From: Mesorhizobium koreense
GTDB lineage: Bacteria > Pseudomonadota > Alphaproteobacteria > Rhizobiales > Rhizobiaceae
Assembly: GCF_031656215.1 (NCBI RefSeq)
Contig: NZ_CP134228.1
Location: forward strand, 4,421,001-4,485,000
Reading direction: 5' to 3'
Length of the DNA: 64,000 nt
The notes under the pieces: model-generated
Told to the model about the DNA's origin: nothing
Seen by the model: the letters and a program-made list of their open reading frames with translations, nothing else
Database searches by the model: none
Made by a program: the position numbers and the translations under genes
Shown here: in pieces, positions 9,931 through 17,815 of the stretch
Position numbering within the stretch: position 1 is the first letter of the stretch
Layout of the letters: every line of letters starts with the position of its first letter

Positions 9931-9976
9931 GCCAATTCTCCTCCTTCGTGTCCCGCTTTCGTGTGGGTCACGTCTT

Positions 9977-10294
9977 TCAGTTTCCGGTCGTTGGACGCTC
10001 CTCGCAGACGAGGTTGCAGTGGATCACCGATTTGTTGGTGACGAGCGGCGCACTTTCCCGGTCGAATTCGTCGAAATGGGACGATTGCACATGCGCCTCG
10101 AATGCGGCCTCGTTCTCGTACACCTCATAGAGAAGGACACGATCGGCCTCCTCCCGGCTCTCGAGGACGTCGAAATGCCTGCAGCCCCGTTCCGCCTCGG
10201 AAGAAATCCGTGCGTTTCGGTCAACAAGGCGACGAAACTCGGACCGCTTTCCCGGAACCAGAACAAAATCGACGATGATCGCGTAGCCGCTCAT
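9977..10294 (-). CDS. ABM-domain small monooxygenase-like protein
   Basis: A 105-residue protein with an antibiotic biosynthesis monooxygenase (ABM) fold, a dimeric ferredoxin-like alpha/beta barrel. The family pattern is visible in GKRSEFRRLVDRNARIS, GCRHFDVLESREEADRV and LYEVYENEAAFEAHVQS, with HFDEFD near the end. Members include quinol monooxygenase YgiN and heme- or aldehyde-handling proteins that need no cofactor. The start codon overlaps the GntR stop by four bases (10291-10294). Its role may be oxidation or detoxification of a reactive pathway intermediate. The family is too broad to assign a substrate. Confidence 0.8.
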   Translation of the reverse strand: MSGYAIIVDFVLVPGKRSEFRRLVDRNARISSEAERGCRHFDVLESREEADRVLLYEVYENEAAFEAHVQSSHFDEFDRESAPLVTNKSVIHCNLVCEERPTTGN

Positions 10295-11001
10295 CTTCGA
10301 CCCTCGACGACGTCGGTATAGCGGCGGACCACGTAGTCGAGATGGGCCCGCATGGCCTGTTCCGCACGATCAGGATCGCGAGCGGCCACTGTCTCGAAGA
10401 CGAGGACGTGGGCGTCGTATGCCTTCTGATCCTCGCCGGGCGCCAGGGTCGTCTGGCGCTGTTCCAGCAGCCATTCCGCCAACGCGGCATGGATTGCGGT
10501 GAAGATCGGGTTTCGGGGCACCAGGGCCAGGACGTAGTGGAAGGCCACGTCGGTACGTTCGAAAAGCTTGAGGTCACCGATCGACTGCCGATTGACCTCC
10601 AACGCTTCTCTGAAATTCGCGATGTCCTCCTCCGTGGCATGCAGCGCGGCATGACGGGCCAGTCCGGCTTCGAAGAAGATACGGGCGTCCTGGAAATCAT
10701 GAACGCCATCCGGTGCCGCGATCATGTGTCTTGCGGTGCTCGACAACGCGTCGATGACGAATTGAGGCGTGGGCCGCGTCACACGGGCACGTTCGCCGGA
10801 GCGGATATCCACCAGCCCCATCTTGCGTAGATGGAAAAGCGCCTCGCGAATGGACGGCCGCCCGACGCCGAAGTGGCGCATGAGTTCGCGCTCCGAAGGG
10901 AGCCGTCCGGACTCCGCGAACTCGCCGTCGCGGATCATCTCCTCAAGGTGGTGCGCCACGTCCTCGTAGAGCTTGCGATGGCGAATGGACACATTCCGCA
11001 T
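10291..11001 (-). CDS. FadR-subfamily GntR transcriptional regulator
   Basis: A 236-residue regulator. The N-terminal winged helix-turn-helix includes LPSERELMRHFGVGRPSIREAL (residues about 32 to 53). The C-terminal all-helical FCD ligand domain has histidines and acids for a metal-bound carboxylate effector. Start 11001 gives MRNVSIRHRKLYEDV, the usual beginning of this family. The frame is open upstream but without family similarity. As first gene of the run down to 1265, it likely represses its own operon and is relieved by the imported acid or a derivative. A candidate operator lies just upstream. Confidence 0.88.
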   Translation of the reverse strand: MRNVSIRHRKLYEDVAHHLEEMIRDGEFAESGRLPSERELMRHFGVGRPSIREALFHLRKMGLVDIRSGERARVTRPTPQFVIDALSSTARHMIAAPDGVHDFQDARIFFEAGLARHAALHATEEDIANFREALEVNRQSIGDLKLFERTDVAFHYVLALVPRNPIFTAIHAALAEWLLEQRQTTLAPGEDQKAYDAHVLVFETVAARDPDRAEQAMRAHLDYVVRRYTDVVEGRR

Positions 11002-11003
11002 GC

Positions 11004-11022
11004 TGGCACACCTTTTATACCA
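11004..11022. promoter_or_regulatory. Imperfect palindrome before the GntR operon, candidate operator
   Basis: TGGCACA and TATACCA are separated by five bases. The second arm inverted is TGGTATA, so five of seven positions match, including the outer TGG/CCA. It lies two bases before the GntR start codon, where a bound repressor would block initiation. The match is short, and only position supports it. Confidence 0.3.
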
Positions 11023-11261
11023 GTTAATCGTGCGACCGCACTCGGAAAGAGTCAAGGAGGATTGAGGAGCAATCGGATTCAGAGCCGACTTCATCTAGTG
11101 GATGGATGCGCAGTTCCCACGAACATCGTTCAGCAGCGGCTTGCCAAAGAGGCTCCTGACGAGCAGGACGGGCGCTCATTCGCGTCCTCATGATAGCTAC
11201 TGAGATCAGCGGGCGCCTTACCCAGAACAGACATCTCCGGACGGCACCTGTGGCATGATCT

Positions 11262-12035
11262 CTAAGACACCAGCTCAATCCACGCCGGTGCATGATCACT
11301 GGCCTTTTCCCAGCCTCGGACCTCCCGGTCGACCCCGGACGCAATGAGACGTGTCGCCAGCGCGGGACTGAGCAGCAGGTGGTCCAGCCGCAGCCCCGCG
11401 TTCCGACCCCAGGCGTTCCGGAAATAGTCCCAGAACGTGTAGATGCGCTCGTCCGGATGAAGCGCTCTGACGGAATCGGTCCATCCTTGCGCGACCAGTT
11501 CGTGAAAAGCTTCGCGCACCTCGGGACGGAACAGCGCATCGTCCATCCAACGCTCCGGCTTGTAGACGTCGAGTTCAGTCGGCATGACATTGTAGTCCCC
11601 GGCCAACACGACGGGGACTCCATGACCGAGCAGATCGGCGGCATGCTGCTTCAGCCTGTCAAACCATCGTAGCTTGTAGTCGAATTTCGGTCCGGGCGCG
11701 GGATTGCCGTTGGGCAGATAAAGACATCCGACCAGCACGCCACCGACCGCCGCCTCTATATACCGGCTATGCTTATCATCGGGATCGCCCGGCAAACCGC
11801 GCCTGGTCTCGATCGGATCACCGTTTCGCGCGAGGATGGCGACACCGTTCCAGCTCTTCTGGCCGTGCCAGACGGCGCCGTAGCCCGCCTCGCGGACCGC
11901 CGCGATCGGAAAGCGCTCGTCGGGCGACTTCAACTCCTGTAGGCAGACCACGTCCGGCTGCGCGTCTGCCAACCAACGCAACAGAACCGGAAGCCGCCCA
12001 TTGATGCCATTGACGTTGTAGGTAGCGATCTTCAT
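11262..12035 (-). CDS. xth: Exodeoxyribonuclease III (Xth family)
   Basis: The 257-residue protein has the endonuclease/exonuclease/phosphatase fold of ExoIII, an AP endonuclease with 3'-to-5' exonuclease and 3'-repair activity. Catalytic motifs in order are YNVNGINGR at the N-terminus, the metal-binding glutamate in LQELKSPDERFP near residue 35, GDYNVMPTELDVY near 150, and the terminal SDHAPAWIEL. It begins three bases after the stop of the hydrolase gene and is the last gene of the end-joining run starting with ligD. A 3'-end-cleaning enzyme fits that context. Alphaproteobacteria often carry several Xth paralogues, so this is not necessarily the housekeeping copy. Confidence 0.92.
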   Translation of the reverse strand: MKIATYNVNGINGRLPVLLRWLADAQPDVVCLQELKSPDERFPIAAVREAGYGAVWHGQKSWNGVAILARNGDPIETRRGLPGDPDDKHSRYIEAAVGGVLVGCLYLPNGNPAPGPKFDYKLRWFDRLKQHAADLLGHGVPVVLAGDYNVMPTELDVYKPERWMDDALFRPEVREAFHELVAQGWTDSVRALHPDERIYTFWDYFRNAWGRNAGLRLDHLLLSPALATRLIASGVDREVRGWEKASDHAPAWIELVS

Positions 12036-12038
12036 CGC

Positions 12039-12674
12039 TCAGCGTGCAAGCCCTTCGGCCCAGCCCGCGACCTTCGCTGCCGTCGTCTTCAGGTGATCGG
12101 CCGCCGAAAATCCCGAAACGCTCTTGCGCGGCTTGAGATCATGGTCGCCATCTTCCAGCCAGAAGACCTCGATCGCACTCGAAAGCGAATAGGCCTGCAC
12201 CTCATCGCGCGTGCCGAATTCGTCGCGGGTGCCTTGCACGATCAAAGCAGGCGTTGTCAGTCCGGCGAGATGCCTGGTCCGCAACTGCTCGGGTTTTGCC
12301 GGCGGATGGAAAGGATAGCCGAGGCAGAGCAGCCCGGCTATTTTTCCGGACGTATGGAGTTCGTCCGCGATCATGCTGGCGACACGGCCGCCCATCGACT
12401 TGCCGCCGATGATCAAGGGGCCAGCGGGATCGAGCGCGGCGACGGCGGCCAGATATTCCGGCTTGAGCGTTTCGGCGCGAGGCGGCAGCTTGCGTCCCGC
12501 ATCGGTCCTGCGGCCCGCCATGTAGCTGAACTCGAAACGGGCGACGCGAAATCCGACCACAGCCAAGGCCCCGGCGGTCGCGGTCATCGAGGCCGAGTCC
12601 ATCGGTGCGCCGGCGCCATGCGCAAGCAGGATGGTGATGCGCGCGTCTTGCGGACCATCGAAGAGAAACGTCAT
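12039..12674 (-). CDS. Alpha/beta hydrolase of the KANL3/Tex30 type
   Basis: A 211-residue single-domain alpha/beta hydrolase. The oxyanion strand reads LLAHGAGAPMDS, the nucleophile elbow is GGKSMGGRVAS (serine near residue 98), an acid follows in GTRDEFG, and the histidine is in GDHDLKPRK. The pattern fits the KANL3/Tex30-like group, whose substrates are unknown. Start 12674 overlaps the stop of the BRCT-TPR gene by four bases, so the two are probably co-translated. Its frame continues upstream without similarity. Why a hydrolase sits in an end-joining operon is not clear. It may be an esterase unrelated to repair. Confidence 0.82.
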   Translation of the reverse strand: MTFLFDGPQDARITILLAHGAGAPMDSASMTATAGALAVVGFRVARFEFSYMAGRRTDAGRKLPPRAETLKPEYLAAVAALDPAGPLIIGGKSMGGRVASMIADELHTSGKIAGLLCLGYPFHPPAKPEQLRTRHLAGLTTPALIVQGTRDEFGTRDEVQAYSLSSAIEVFWLEDGDHDLKPRKSVSGFSAADHLKTTAAKVAGWAEGLAR

Positions 12675-13765
12675 GCCGCTCCCGCCGATTTCCCTGCCAA
12701 TTGCAGATCGATGAGCTGGAGCCCACGCCTGGCCCTGTGACTCCATTCCGAGGCATCGTCGAGCTCAAGGTAACGCGCCCACCATCGCCTGGCTTCGAAG
12801 AGATCGTCAGCCTCGTATTCGAGACTGGCAAGATTGAAGATCGCGTCGGCATACCCGCCGTCGATCTCGATCGCGGTTGCGAGATAACGGCGCGCGGCGT
12901 CGCGGTCGCCCGATTTCGAAGCCAGGTCGGCAAGGTTGAACCAGGCTTCAACGAATTGCGGATCGCGCTTGAGCGCCTCGAGGTAGGACGTCCTGGCTTC
13001 TTCCGAACTGCCGGCGGCGAGCAGGCAGTTGCCCCGGTTGAAAAAGGCTGTGGCATCGGTCGGATCGATTGCGATGCAGCGTCGGTAGAGGTCGGCCGCA
13101 GCCGCGTGGCGGCCCTGTTCTTCGGCCTCCTCCGCTTCGGCGAACAATTCGTCCAGATCCTCATCCGCAACGCGTGCAAGCGGCAGCAGGACCTGGCCGT
13201 CGAGTTCAGTGAAGCCTTCCGCCGATCGCGCATAGATCGCATCGAAGCGCTCCGCGTGCAGCGACAGGGCCGTCAGCGAGGCGACCGAACCGGATCGACG
13301 CACGGATCTGGCAATGGTGCTCCAGGTCGCGCCGGAGGCGATCAGGCCGGCATATTTCTTGGCGAGGATCAGATCGCGAAACGAAAACGGCTCGGTGTCG
13401 TGCTCGAAAGCATCGAACAGAGCAAGCAGGTCGAAGGTTTCGCCAGGGAGTCGCGATTGCTCCGTGATCGACTGCCGGCTAAGCGTTGGCGCGGCCGCCT
13501 CGTCGAGGAGGCCAAGCGCACGCAGAAAGCCGTTCTCGCTTAAAAGCCTGCGCCCCTTGTCCGTCTCCTGTCGGAACCGGATTTCGATTTTCCCAAGGTC
13601 AGACCGGTCTAGGAGCTTGCGCCCGAAGACGAGATGCGTGGTTCGCCGTGATACGCCGCGCTGCAGGTTGCCACCCTGCGCCTGGATCTCGCGCGCCGCG
13701 AGCCGGCGTGGAAACGCGGCAAGCCCGCCGACGAGGCCGAAGGTTCTGCCTCGCGGCGAGATCAC
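12671..13765 (-). CDS. BRCT-like plus TPR protein encoded with Ku
   Basis: A 364-residue protein that starts with GTG inside the ku stop codon (13762-13765). Residues about 5 to 55 look like a BRCT fold: GRTFGLVGGL, then AAREIQAQGGN and SRRTTHLVFG. The central part (about 115 to 195) has a helix-turn-helix or MerR-like look around SGATWSTIARSVRRSGSV. An acidic linker DEDLDELFAEAEEAEEQG leads into four TPR repeats (about 215 to 340) with ATAFFNRGNCLLAAG and VEAWFNLADLASKSG. BRCT domains bind DNA ends or repair partners and TPRs bind proteins. The coupling to ku suggests an accessory end-joining factor. The domain calls are by eye. Confidence 0.75.
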   Translation of the reverse strand: MISPRGRTFGLVGGLAAFPRRLAAREIQAQGGNLQRGVSRRTTHLVFGRKLLDRSDLGKIEIRFRQETDKGRRLLSENGFLRALGLLDEAAAPTLSRQSITEQSRLPGETFDLLALFDAFEHDTEPFSFRDLILAKKYAGLIASGATWSTIARSVRRSGSVASLTALSLHAERFDAIYARSAEGFTELDGQVLLPLARVADEDLDELFAEAEEAEEQGRHAAAADLYRRCIAIDPTDATAFFNRGNCLLAAGSSEEARTSYLEALKRDPQFVEAWFNLADLASKSGDRDAARRYLATAIEIDGGYADAIFNLASLEYEADDLFEARRWWARYLELDDASEWSHRARRGLQLIDLQLAGKSAGAA

Positions 13766-14631
13766 TTCTTGCTCTTGGCGGACCGAGCGCCTCCGCCCGC
13801 CGCGACCTTGGCCGGCTTCTCTTCCGGCGCCGCCTTGGTCTTGCTCTTCGCCGGGGGCTTGGTCTGACCGAGACTGGCCTTCAGCGCGTCCATCAGATTG
13901 ATGACGTTGCCGCGCTCAGGCGCCGCTGCGATGATCGGCTTGTGGCCCTTCAGCTTCTCCTTGATCATGTTCATCAGGGCGATCTCGTAGCGATCTTCAT
14001 AGTTCTTCGGATCGAACCTGGTCAGCTTCTGCTGGATGAGGGCTTCGGCGAGCTGCAACATCTCCGGATCAGGCGTGCCCGTTGGAATGTTGCCGAAGTA
14101 CTCGGCGGTGCCGCGCACCTCGCTCGGATTGCGTAGCGTGCAGACGAACATGCCGGTTTCGCGCGCACCGATAGTGACGACGCGCTCGCGGCTCGAAAGG
14201 ACCAGACGCGCAACCGCCAGCTTGCCGGATTTACGCATGGCTTCGCGCAATACGATGAAGGTTTCCTCGGCCATGGCGCCATCCGGAGCGAGATAATACG
14301 GAGCGTCCTGATAGATGACGTCGACATCCTTCTCGTCGACGAAGGCCTCGATGTTCATCGTGTGGTTGGATTCGATACGCACGCTTTCGAGGTCGCCGTC
14401 CTCGATGATCACATATTGCTTGTCTTCGTATTCGTAGCCTTTGACGAGATCGGAACGCTCCACGAGGCCAAGTTCGGGGTCGACCGGCTTCATGTTGATG
14501 CGGTTGTGCGTTTGCTTGTGAAGCTGGTTGAACGTGATGCGGTCCTTTGAGCTTGTCGCCGGATAAAGCCGCACCGGGCAGCTCACCAGGCTAAGCTTCA
14601 GATATCCCTTCCAACTCGCCCTGGGTGCCAT
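13762..14631 (-). CDS. ku: Non-homologous end-joining protein Ku
   Basis: The 289-residue bacterial Ku homodimer threads onto double-strand break ends and recruits LigD. The Ku core spans about residues 3 to 240, starting with ASWKGYLKLSLVSCPVRLYP and including HNRINMKPVDPELGLVER and KGYEYEDKQYVIIED. The C-terminal tail from about 250 is rich in lysine, alanine and proline, as in Ku proteins whose tails contact DNA and ligase. Start 14631 is chosen over the GTG at 14637 because AGGAGG is directly adjacent to that GTG and well spaced from the ATG. The gene follows ligD after 31 bases on the same strand. Confidence 0.95.
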   Translation of the reverse strand: MAPRASWKGYLKLSLVSCPVRLYPATSSKDRITFNQLHKQTHNRINMKPVDPELGLVERSDLVKGYEYEDKQYVIIEDGDLESVRIESNHTMNIEAFVDEKDVDVIYQDAPYYLAPDGAMAEETFIVLREAMRKSGKLAVARLVLSSRERVVTIGARETGMFVCTLRNPSEVRGTAEYFGNIPTGTPDPEMLQLAEALIQQKLTRFDPKNYEDRYEIALMNMIKEKLKGHKPIIAAAPERGNVINLMDALKASLGQTKPPAKSKTKAAPEEKPAKVAAGGGARSAKSKK

Positions 14632-14662
14632 TTTCACCTCCTACGCGACAATCACACTCTCT

Positions 14663-17104
14663 TCACGCCTTTGACGGCGCCGGCAACTCTGCCGCAAAGT
14701 CGTTAATGTCCGCCCAAGGATCGCCGGTCGCGGCAACGAGACCTGGCAGCGAAGAATAGTTCAAATCCTCCGCAGCGTCGATGGACTCCAGATCGGTCCA
14801 TGTCAGGGGTGTCGAAGCCGGCACGTGCGGCCTCGCCCTCAGCGAATAGGCGGCCGCCGCTGTGTGGCTTCGCGCATTGCGATGGAAATCGATGAAAATC
14901 CGTTTCCGCCGGTTCTCCGCGCCCATGATGGTGGTGAACGTCTCCGGCGCGGTTGCCGCGATGCCCGACGAGATTTCGCTGCACGCCTGGTGGAACTGCC
15001 GCCAGCCGAGTTTCTTCTTCACCGGCACGACGACATGAATGCCCTTGCCGCCTGATGTCTTCACGAAAGGCTCCAGGCCGATACGCTGCAATTCCGAGCG
15101 GACGTGGACCGCCGCCTCGACCACTTCCCGCCAGCCGATCCCCTCACCCGGATCGAGATCGAAGACGGCGCGATCCGGCTTGTCGAGGGATTTTCGCTCA
15201 GAACCCCAGGTGTGGAATTCGACGACGCCGAACTGTGCGAGGGCCAGATAGCCCTTCGCGTCCTCGACCGAGATGTATGACCTGGTTTCGCCCTCGGAAT
15301 TCGTCGTGTCGAAGGCCGCAATCGTCGCCGGCATTCCGGTGAAGGCGTGGCGCTGGAAGAAGCAGTCCTGCGGCTTTCCCGTCGGGCAGCGCACCAGCGA
15401 TACGGGACGGCCGAGTATATGCGGCAGCATGAAGTCGCCGACGGCGGCATAATAGACCGCGATATCGAGTTTCGTCGGCCCGGTCTTGCCGAAGATACGG
15501 CGGGTTGGGTTGGTCACGAAAATACCGGCGAGATCTGCATCCGAGATCAGTCGTTTGCGCTCCTTTGCCGGGCCGGCCGAGAGCTCCGCCTCGCGCAACC
15601 CCTTGAAGACCGCATGCCGCAAGGCGTTATCAGTCGTCCGGTTCGAATAGTGGATATGAGCGGTAAGCACCGGGCGGACGGCGATAGCCTCTCGCGGCAT
15701 ACCCTCGAGCCGGACCGCACCGTCTTCAAGCGCTCGCAGCCGCCCAAGGAGCACCGGCAGCGTTTCGGCATCGAAGCCCGAACCGCATTTGCCACGATAC
15801 TCCAGCTCACCGTCGACCCATTCGGCGAGCGCCAGCGCCGCCAGCCCCTCCGCTGCCTCTGAAACGGTGTAGCCGGCAATGACGAAATCACCGACCTGCC
15901 GAGCCTTGGCCTTGGTCCAGCTCTCGGAGCGGCCGGACACATAAGCGGCCGAGGCTCGCTTCGACACGATGCCTTCCAGGCCCATTTCCGATGCCCGCTC
16001 GTAAAGGGCCTCGCCATCCGAGCCGACGTGATCGCTGAACTGCAGTGCGCCGTTCGGCGTCACCACGCCCGCAACAAGTTGGCCGAGCAGTTCCTTGCGC
16101 TTGTCGAGGCGCACGCCCGTCAGGTCCCAGCCGTCGAGATAGAGAAGATCGAAGGCATAGAACGTGAGCTTGTGTGTCTGGCCTTCGGCAAGCGCGTCCT
16201 GCAGCGCGGCAAACCGGCTGATCCCCTTGTCGTCGGTCACCACGATCTCGCCGTCGATGATGGCCGTCGCACAAGGCAGCTTCGCGAAAGCCGCCTTCAG
16301 CGTGCCATAGCGCTTCGTCCAGTCAAGGCCGCTGCGGGTGACGAAGGTCGCGGCGCCGTCGACGACGTGGACGGCCGTGCGGTAGCCGTCGAATTTGATC
16401 TCGTGCAGCCAGTCGTCGCCTGAGGGCGGATGAGCAACGGCCGTCGCCAGTTGTGGCTCGACGCGGGAAGGCATTGCGGCCTTGACGGCTCCCGGCGCCT
16501 TGCCGGGCTTCGGTGCAACGCGTTTCGCCGCTGCCCTGGGCTTGGTGACCAGCTCTTCGATATTTCGCCCGGACTTCACGCTTTCCGGCCGGTCCATGAG
16601 AATATCACCCGTCGTGCTGGCCGCCTGGTCCCGTTCCTTGAACAGTAGCCAGTTGATCTTTTCCTCACTCTCCTTCGGCTTCAGCCTTGCGAGCATCCAG
16701 CCGCCCTTCAGCTTTTCCCCGGACAGCCGGAACTTGAACGCGCCTTTCTCGAGAGACGTTTCGGGGTCCTCCATGGGCGCCCACACGCCAATGTCCCACA
16801 CGATCATCGGTCCGCCGCCGTATTCGTCATCCGGAATGACGCCCTCGAAATCGATGTAGTCGAGCGGATGATCCTCTGTCTGGACGGCCAGACGTTTGTC
16901 GGCAGGATTGAGGGAAGGCCCCTTCGGCACGGCCCAGCTTTTCAGCACGCCATCCATTTCCAGGCGCAAGTCGTAGTGATCCGCCGTGGCGTGGTGCTTG
17001 TGGACGACGAAGCGATTGGCGCCCTGCTCGGAGAAGCCGCCCCGAGGCTCTGGCGTTCTGTCGAAATCACGCTTCGATCGGTAGGCTTCAAGCTTCCGCG
17101 GCAT
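14663..17104 (-). CDS. ligD: Multifunctional end-joining DNA ligase LigD
   Basis: An 813-residue enzyme with domain order phosphoesterase, ligase, polymerase, as in Pseudomonas LigD and unlike Mycobacterium. The 3'-phosphoesterase (about 30 to 165) shows HKHHATADHYDLRLEMDG, and H79 in EDHPLDYIDFEG. The ATP-dependent ligase (about 215 to 510) carries the adenylation lysine K237 in EIKFDGYR. The primase-polymerase domain (about 540 to 800) has the metal ligands of DLDPGEG at about 649 to 655 and the conserved SGGKGIHV. It trims, fills and seals broken ends together with Ku. The start at 17104 has only a weak ribosome binding site, and its first 17 bases overlap a possible small upstream gene. 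Confidence 0.95.
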   Translation of the reverse strand: MPRKLEAYRSKRDFDRTPEPRGGFSEQGANRFVVHKHHATADHYDLRLEMDGVLKSWAVPKGPSLNPADKRLAVQTEDHPLDYIDFEGVIPDDEYGGGPMIVWDIGVWAPMEDPETSLEKGAFKFRLSGEKLKGGWMLARLKPKESEEKINWLLFKERDQAASTTGDILMDRPESVKSGRNIEELVTKPRAAAKRVAPKPGKAPGAVKAAMPSRVEPQLATAVAHPPSGDDWLHEIKFDGYRTAVHVVDGAATFVTRSGLDWTKRYGTLKAAFAKLPCATAIIDGEIVVTDDKGISRFAALQDALAEGQTHKLTFYAFDLLYLDGWDLTGVRLDKRKELLGQLVAGVVTPNGALQFSDHVGSDGEALYERASEMGLEGIVSKRASAAYVSGRSESWTKAKARQVGDFVIAGYTVSEAAEGLAALALAEWVDGELEYRGKCGSGFDAETLPVLLGRLRALEDGAVRLEGMPREAIAVRPVLTAHIHYSNRTTDNALRHAVFKGLREAELSAGPAKERKRLISDADLAGIFVTNPTRRIFGKTGPTKLDIAVYYAAVGDFMLPHILGRPVSLVRCPTGKPQDCFFQRHAFTGMPATIAAFDTTNSEGETRSYISVEDAKGYLALAQFGVVEFHTWGSERKSLDKPDRAVFDLDPGEGIGWREVVEAAVHVRSELQRIGLEPFVKTSGGKGIHVVVPVKKKLGWRQFHQACSEISSGIAATAPETFTTIMGAENRRKRIFIDFHRNARSHTAAAAYSLRARPHVPASTPLTWTDLESIDAAEDLNYSSLPGLVAATGDPWADINDFAAELPAPSKA

Positions 17105-17369
17105 CGATGCTCGATCGGTCGTTTGGCTCGTTGTACAACGGCTCGAGGCCCGGTCCTGGGGGCATCACGCCACCGCGAAGAAGGTCGAGAGTTCGCTGCC
17201 GGACCAGACCAGCCTCATTTGAGGCGATAACCCGAAATGATGGCTCTTCACCTGGCCCGAAGCGTATGGAGCTGATGTCCACCTTCTGCAGATCGATCGC
17301 GTCAGCGACAGCCTGACGCCGCTTGAGCTGCCCCGAAATTGAGTTGCCCCTCGCTCGGTATCCAGTCAT
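17088..17369 (-). CDS. Hypothetical 93-residue protein upstream of ligD
   Basis: An open frame starting MTGYRARGNSISG, with GGGAG seven bases before the ATG, ending 17 bases inside the ligD start. It has no signal peptide or membrane helix and no family I recognise. The composition is mixed, with LLRGGVMPPGPGLEP near the end. Third-position GC looks lower than in the neighbours, so it may be recently acquired or not a gene at all. If real, it would be the first cistron of the end-joining operon. Confidence 0.4.
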   Translation of the reverse strand: MTGYRARGNSISGQLKRRQAVADAIDLQKVDISSIRFGPGEEPSFRVIASNEAGLVRQRTLDLLRGGVMPPGPGLEPLYNEPNDRSSIDAAEA

Positions 17370-17700
17370 CCACGATCTCCCGCCAAGCGGCATTGTACAT
17401 ATGTTTGCATACAAGGACGTCCGGATCGAGCGGCATCCTACAATCGTTGCGCGACCGTCTTGCGCTCCTCATACAGGTCGTAGACTCAACTTTGCCGTTC
17501 CCGACACCAGCGGCGATCACGCTGAAGGCACACACGCTGCCTGCGGTCAGGACAGGTTGGCTGCGCTAGTGCCCTGAGCGAGCGACGCCTGGGTTGTTTC
17601 CCGAATAGAGGCAACGGGTTCGGGTGAATGGGGCGTTTTACTCCTTGTTAACCCAGGTTTAGGAACTGACAGGCACGCTGAACTGCCGACAGTGGCTCCA
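17370..17700. other. Intergenic region without a convincing gene
   Basis: Between the possible leader gene of ligD and the diguanylate cyclase. Several short frames overlap here on both strands, but none has both a ribosome binding site and family similarity. The region should contain the minus-strand promoter of the end-joining operon. I could not identify it with confidence. Confidence 0.35.
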
Positions 17701-17771
17701 GAATTGATTTCTCTGCAGCACGTGAATTTAGTAGTCCTCCGTCGCGCGACAGAGGTGAAATCAATTCACGT
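17701..17771 (+). promoter_or_regulatory. Inverted repeats with alternative pairings before a diguanylate cyclase
   Basis: GAATTGATTTC at 17701-17711 is perfectly complementary to GAAATCAATTC at 17757-17767. ACGTGAATT at 17720-17728 is perfectly complementary to AATTCACGT at 17763-17771, so the right arm can pair with either left arm but not both. A short hairpin GTGAA/TTCAC (17755-17769) is a third option. The element ends 45 bases before the start codon. It could be a structured leader RNA or simply operator DNA. Confidence 0.4.
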
Positions 17772-17815
17772 CAATAGACCCGTGATGAACTCCTTTCCGG
17801 AGGAACATTCGCTGC

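Noticed and set aside
11024-11644. 206-codon minus-strand frame overlapping the exonuclease III gene
   Set aside because: It is in another frame of the xth coding region and has no domain.
17302-17535. Small minus-strand frame of 77 codons upstream of ligD
   Set aside because: It overlaps the better-supported 93-residue frame, has many rare codons and no clear ribosome binding site or similarity.
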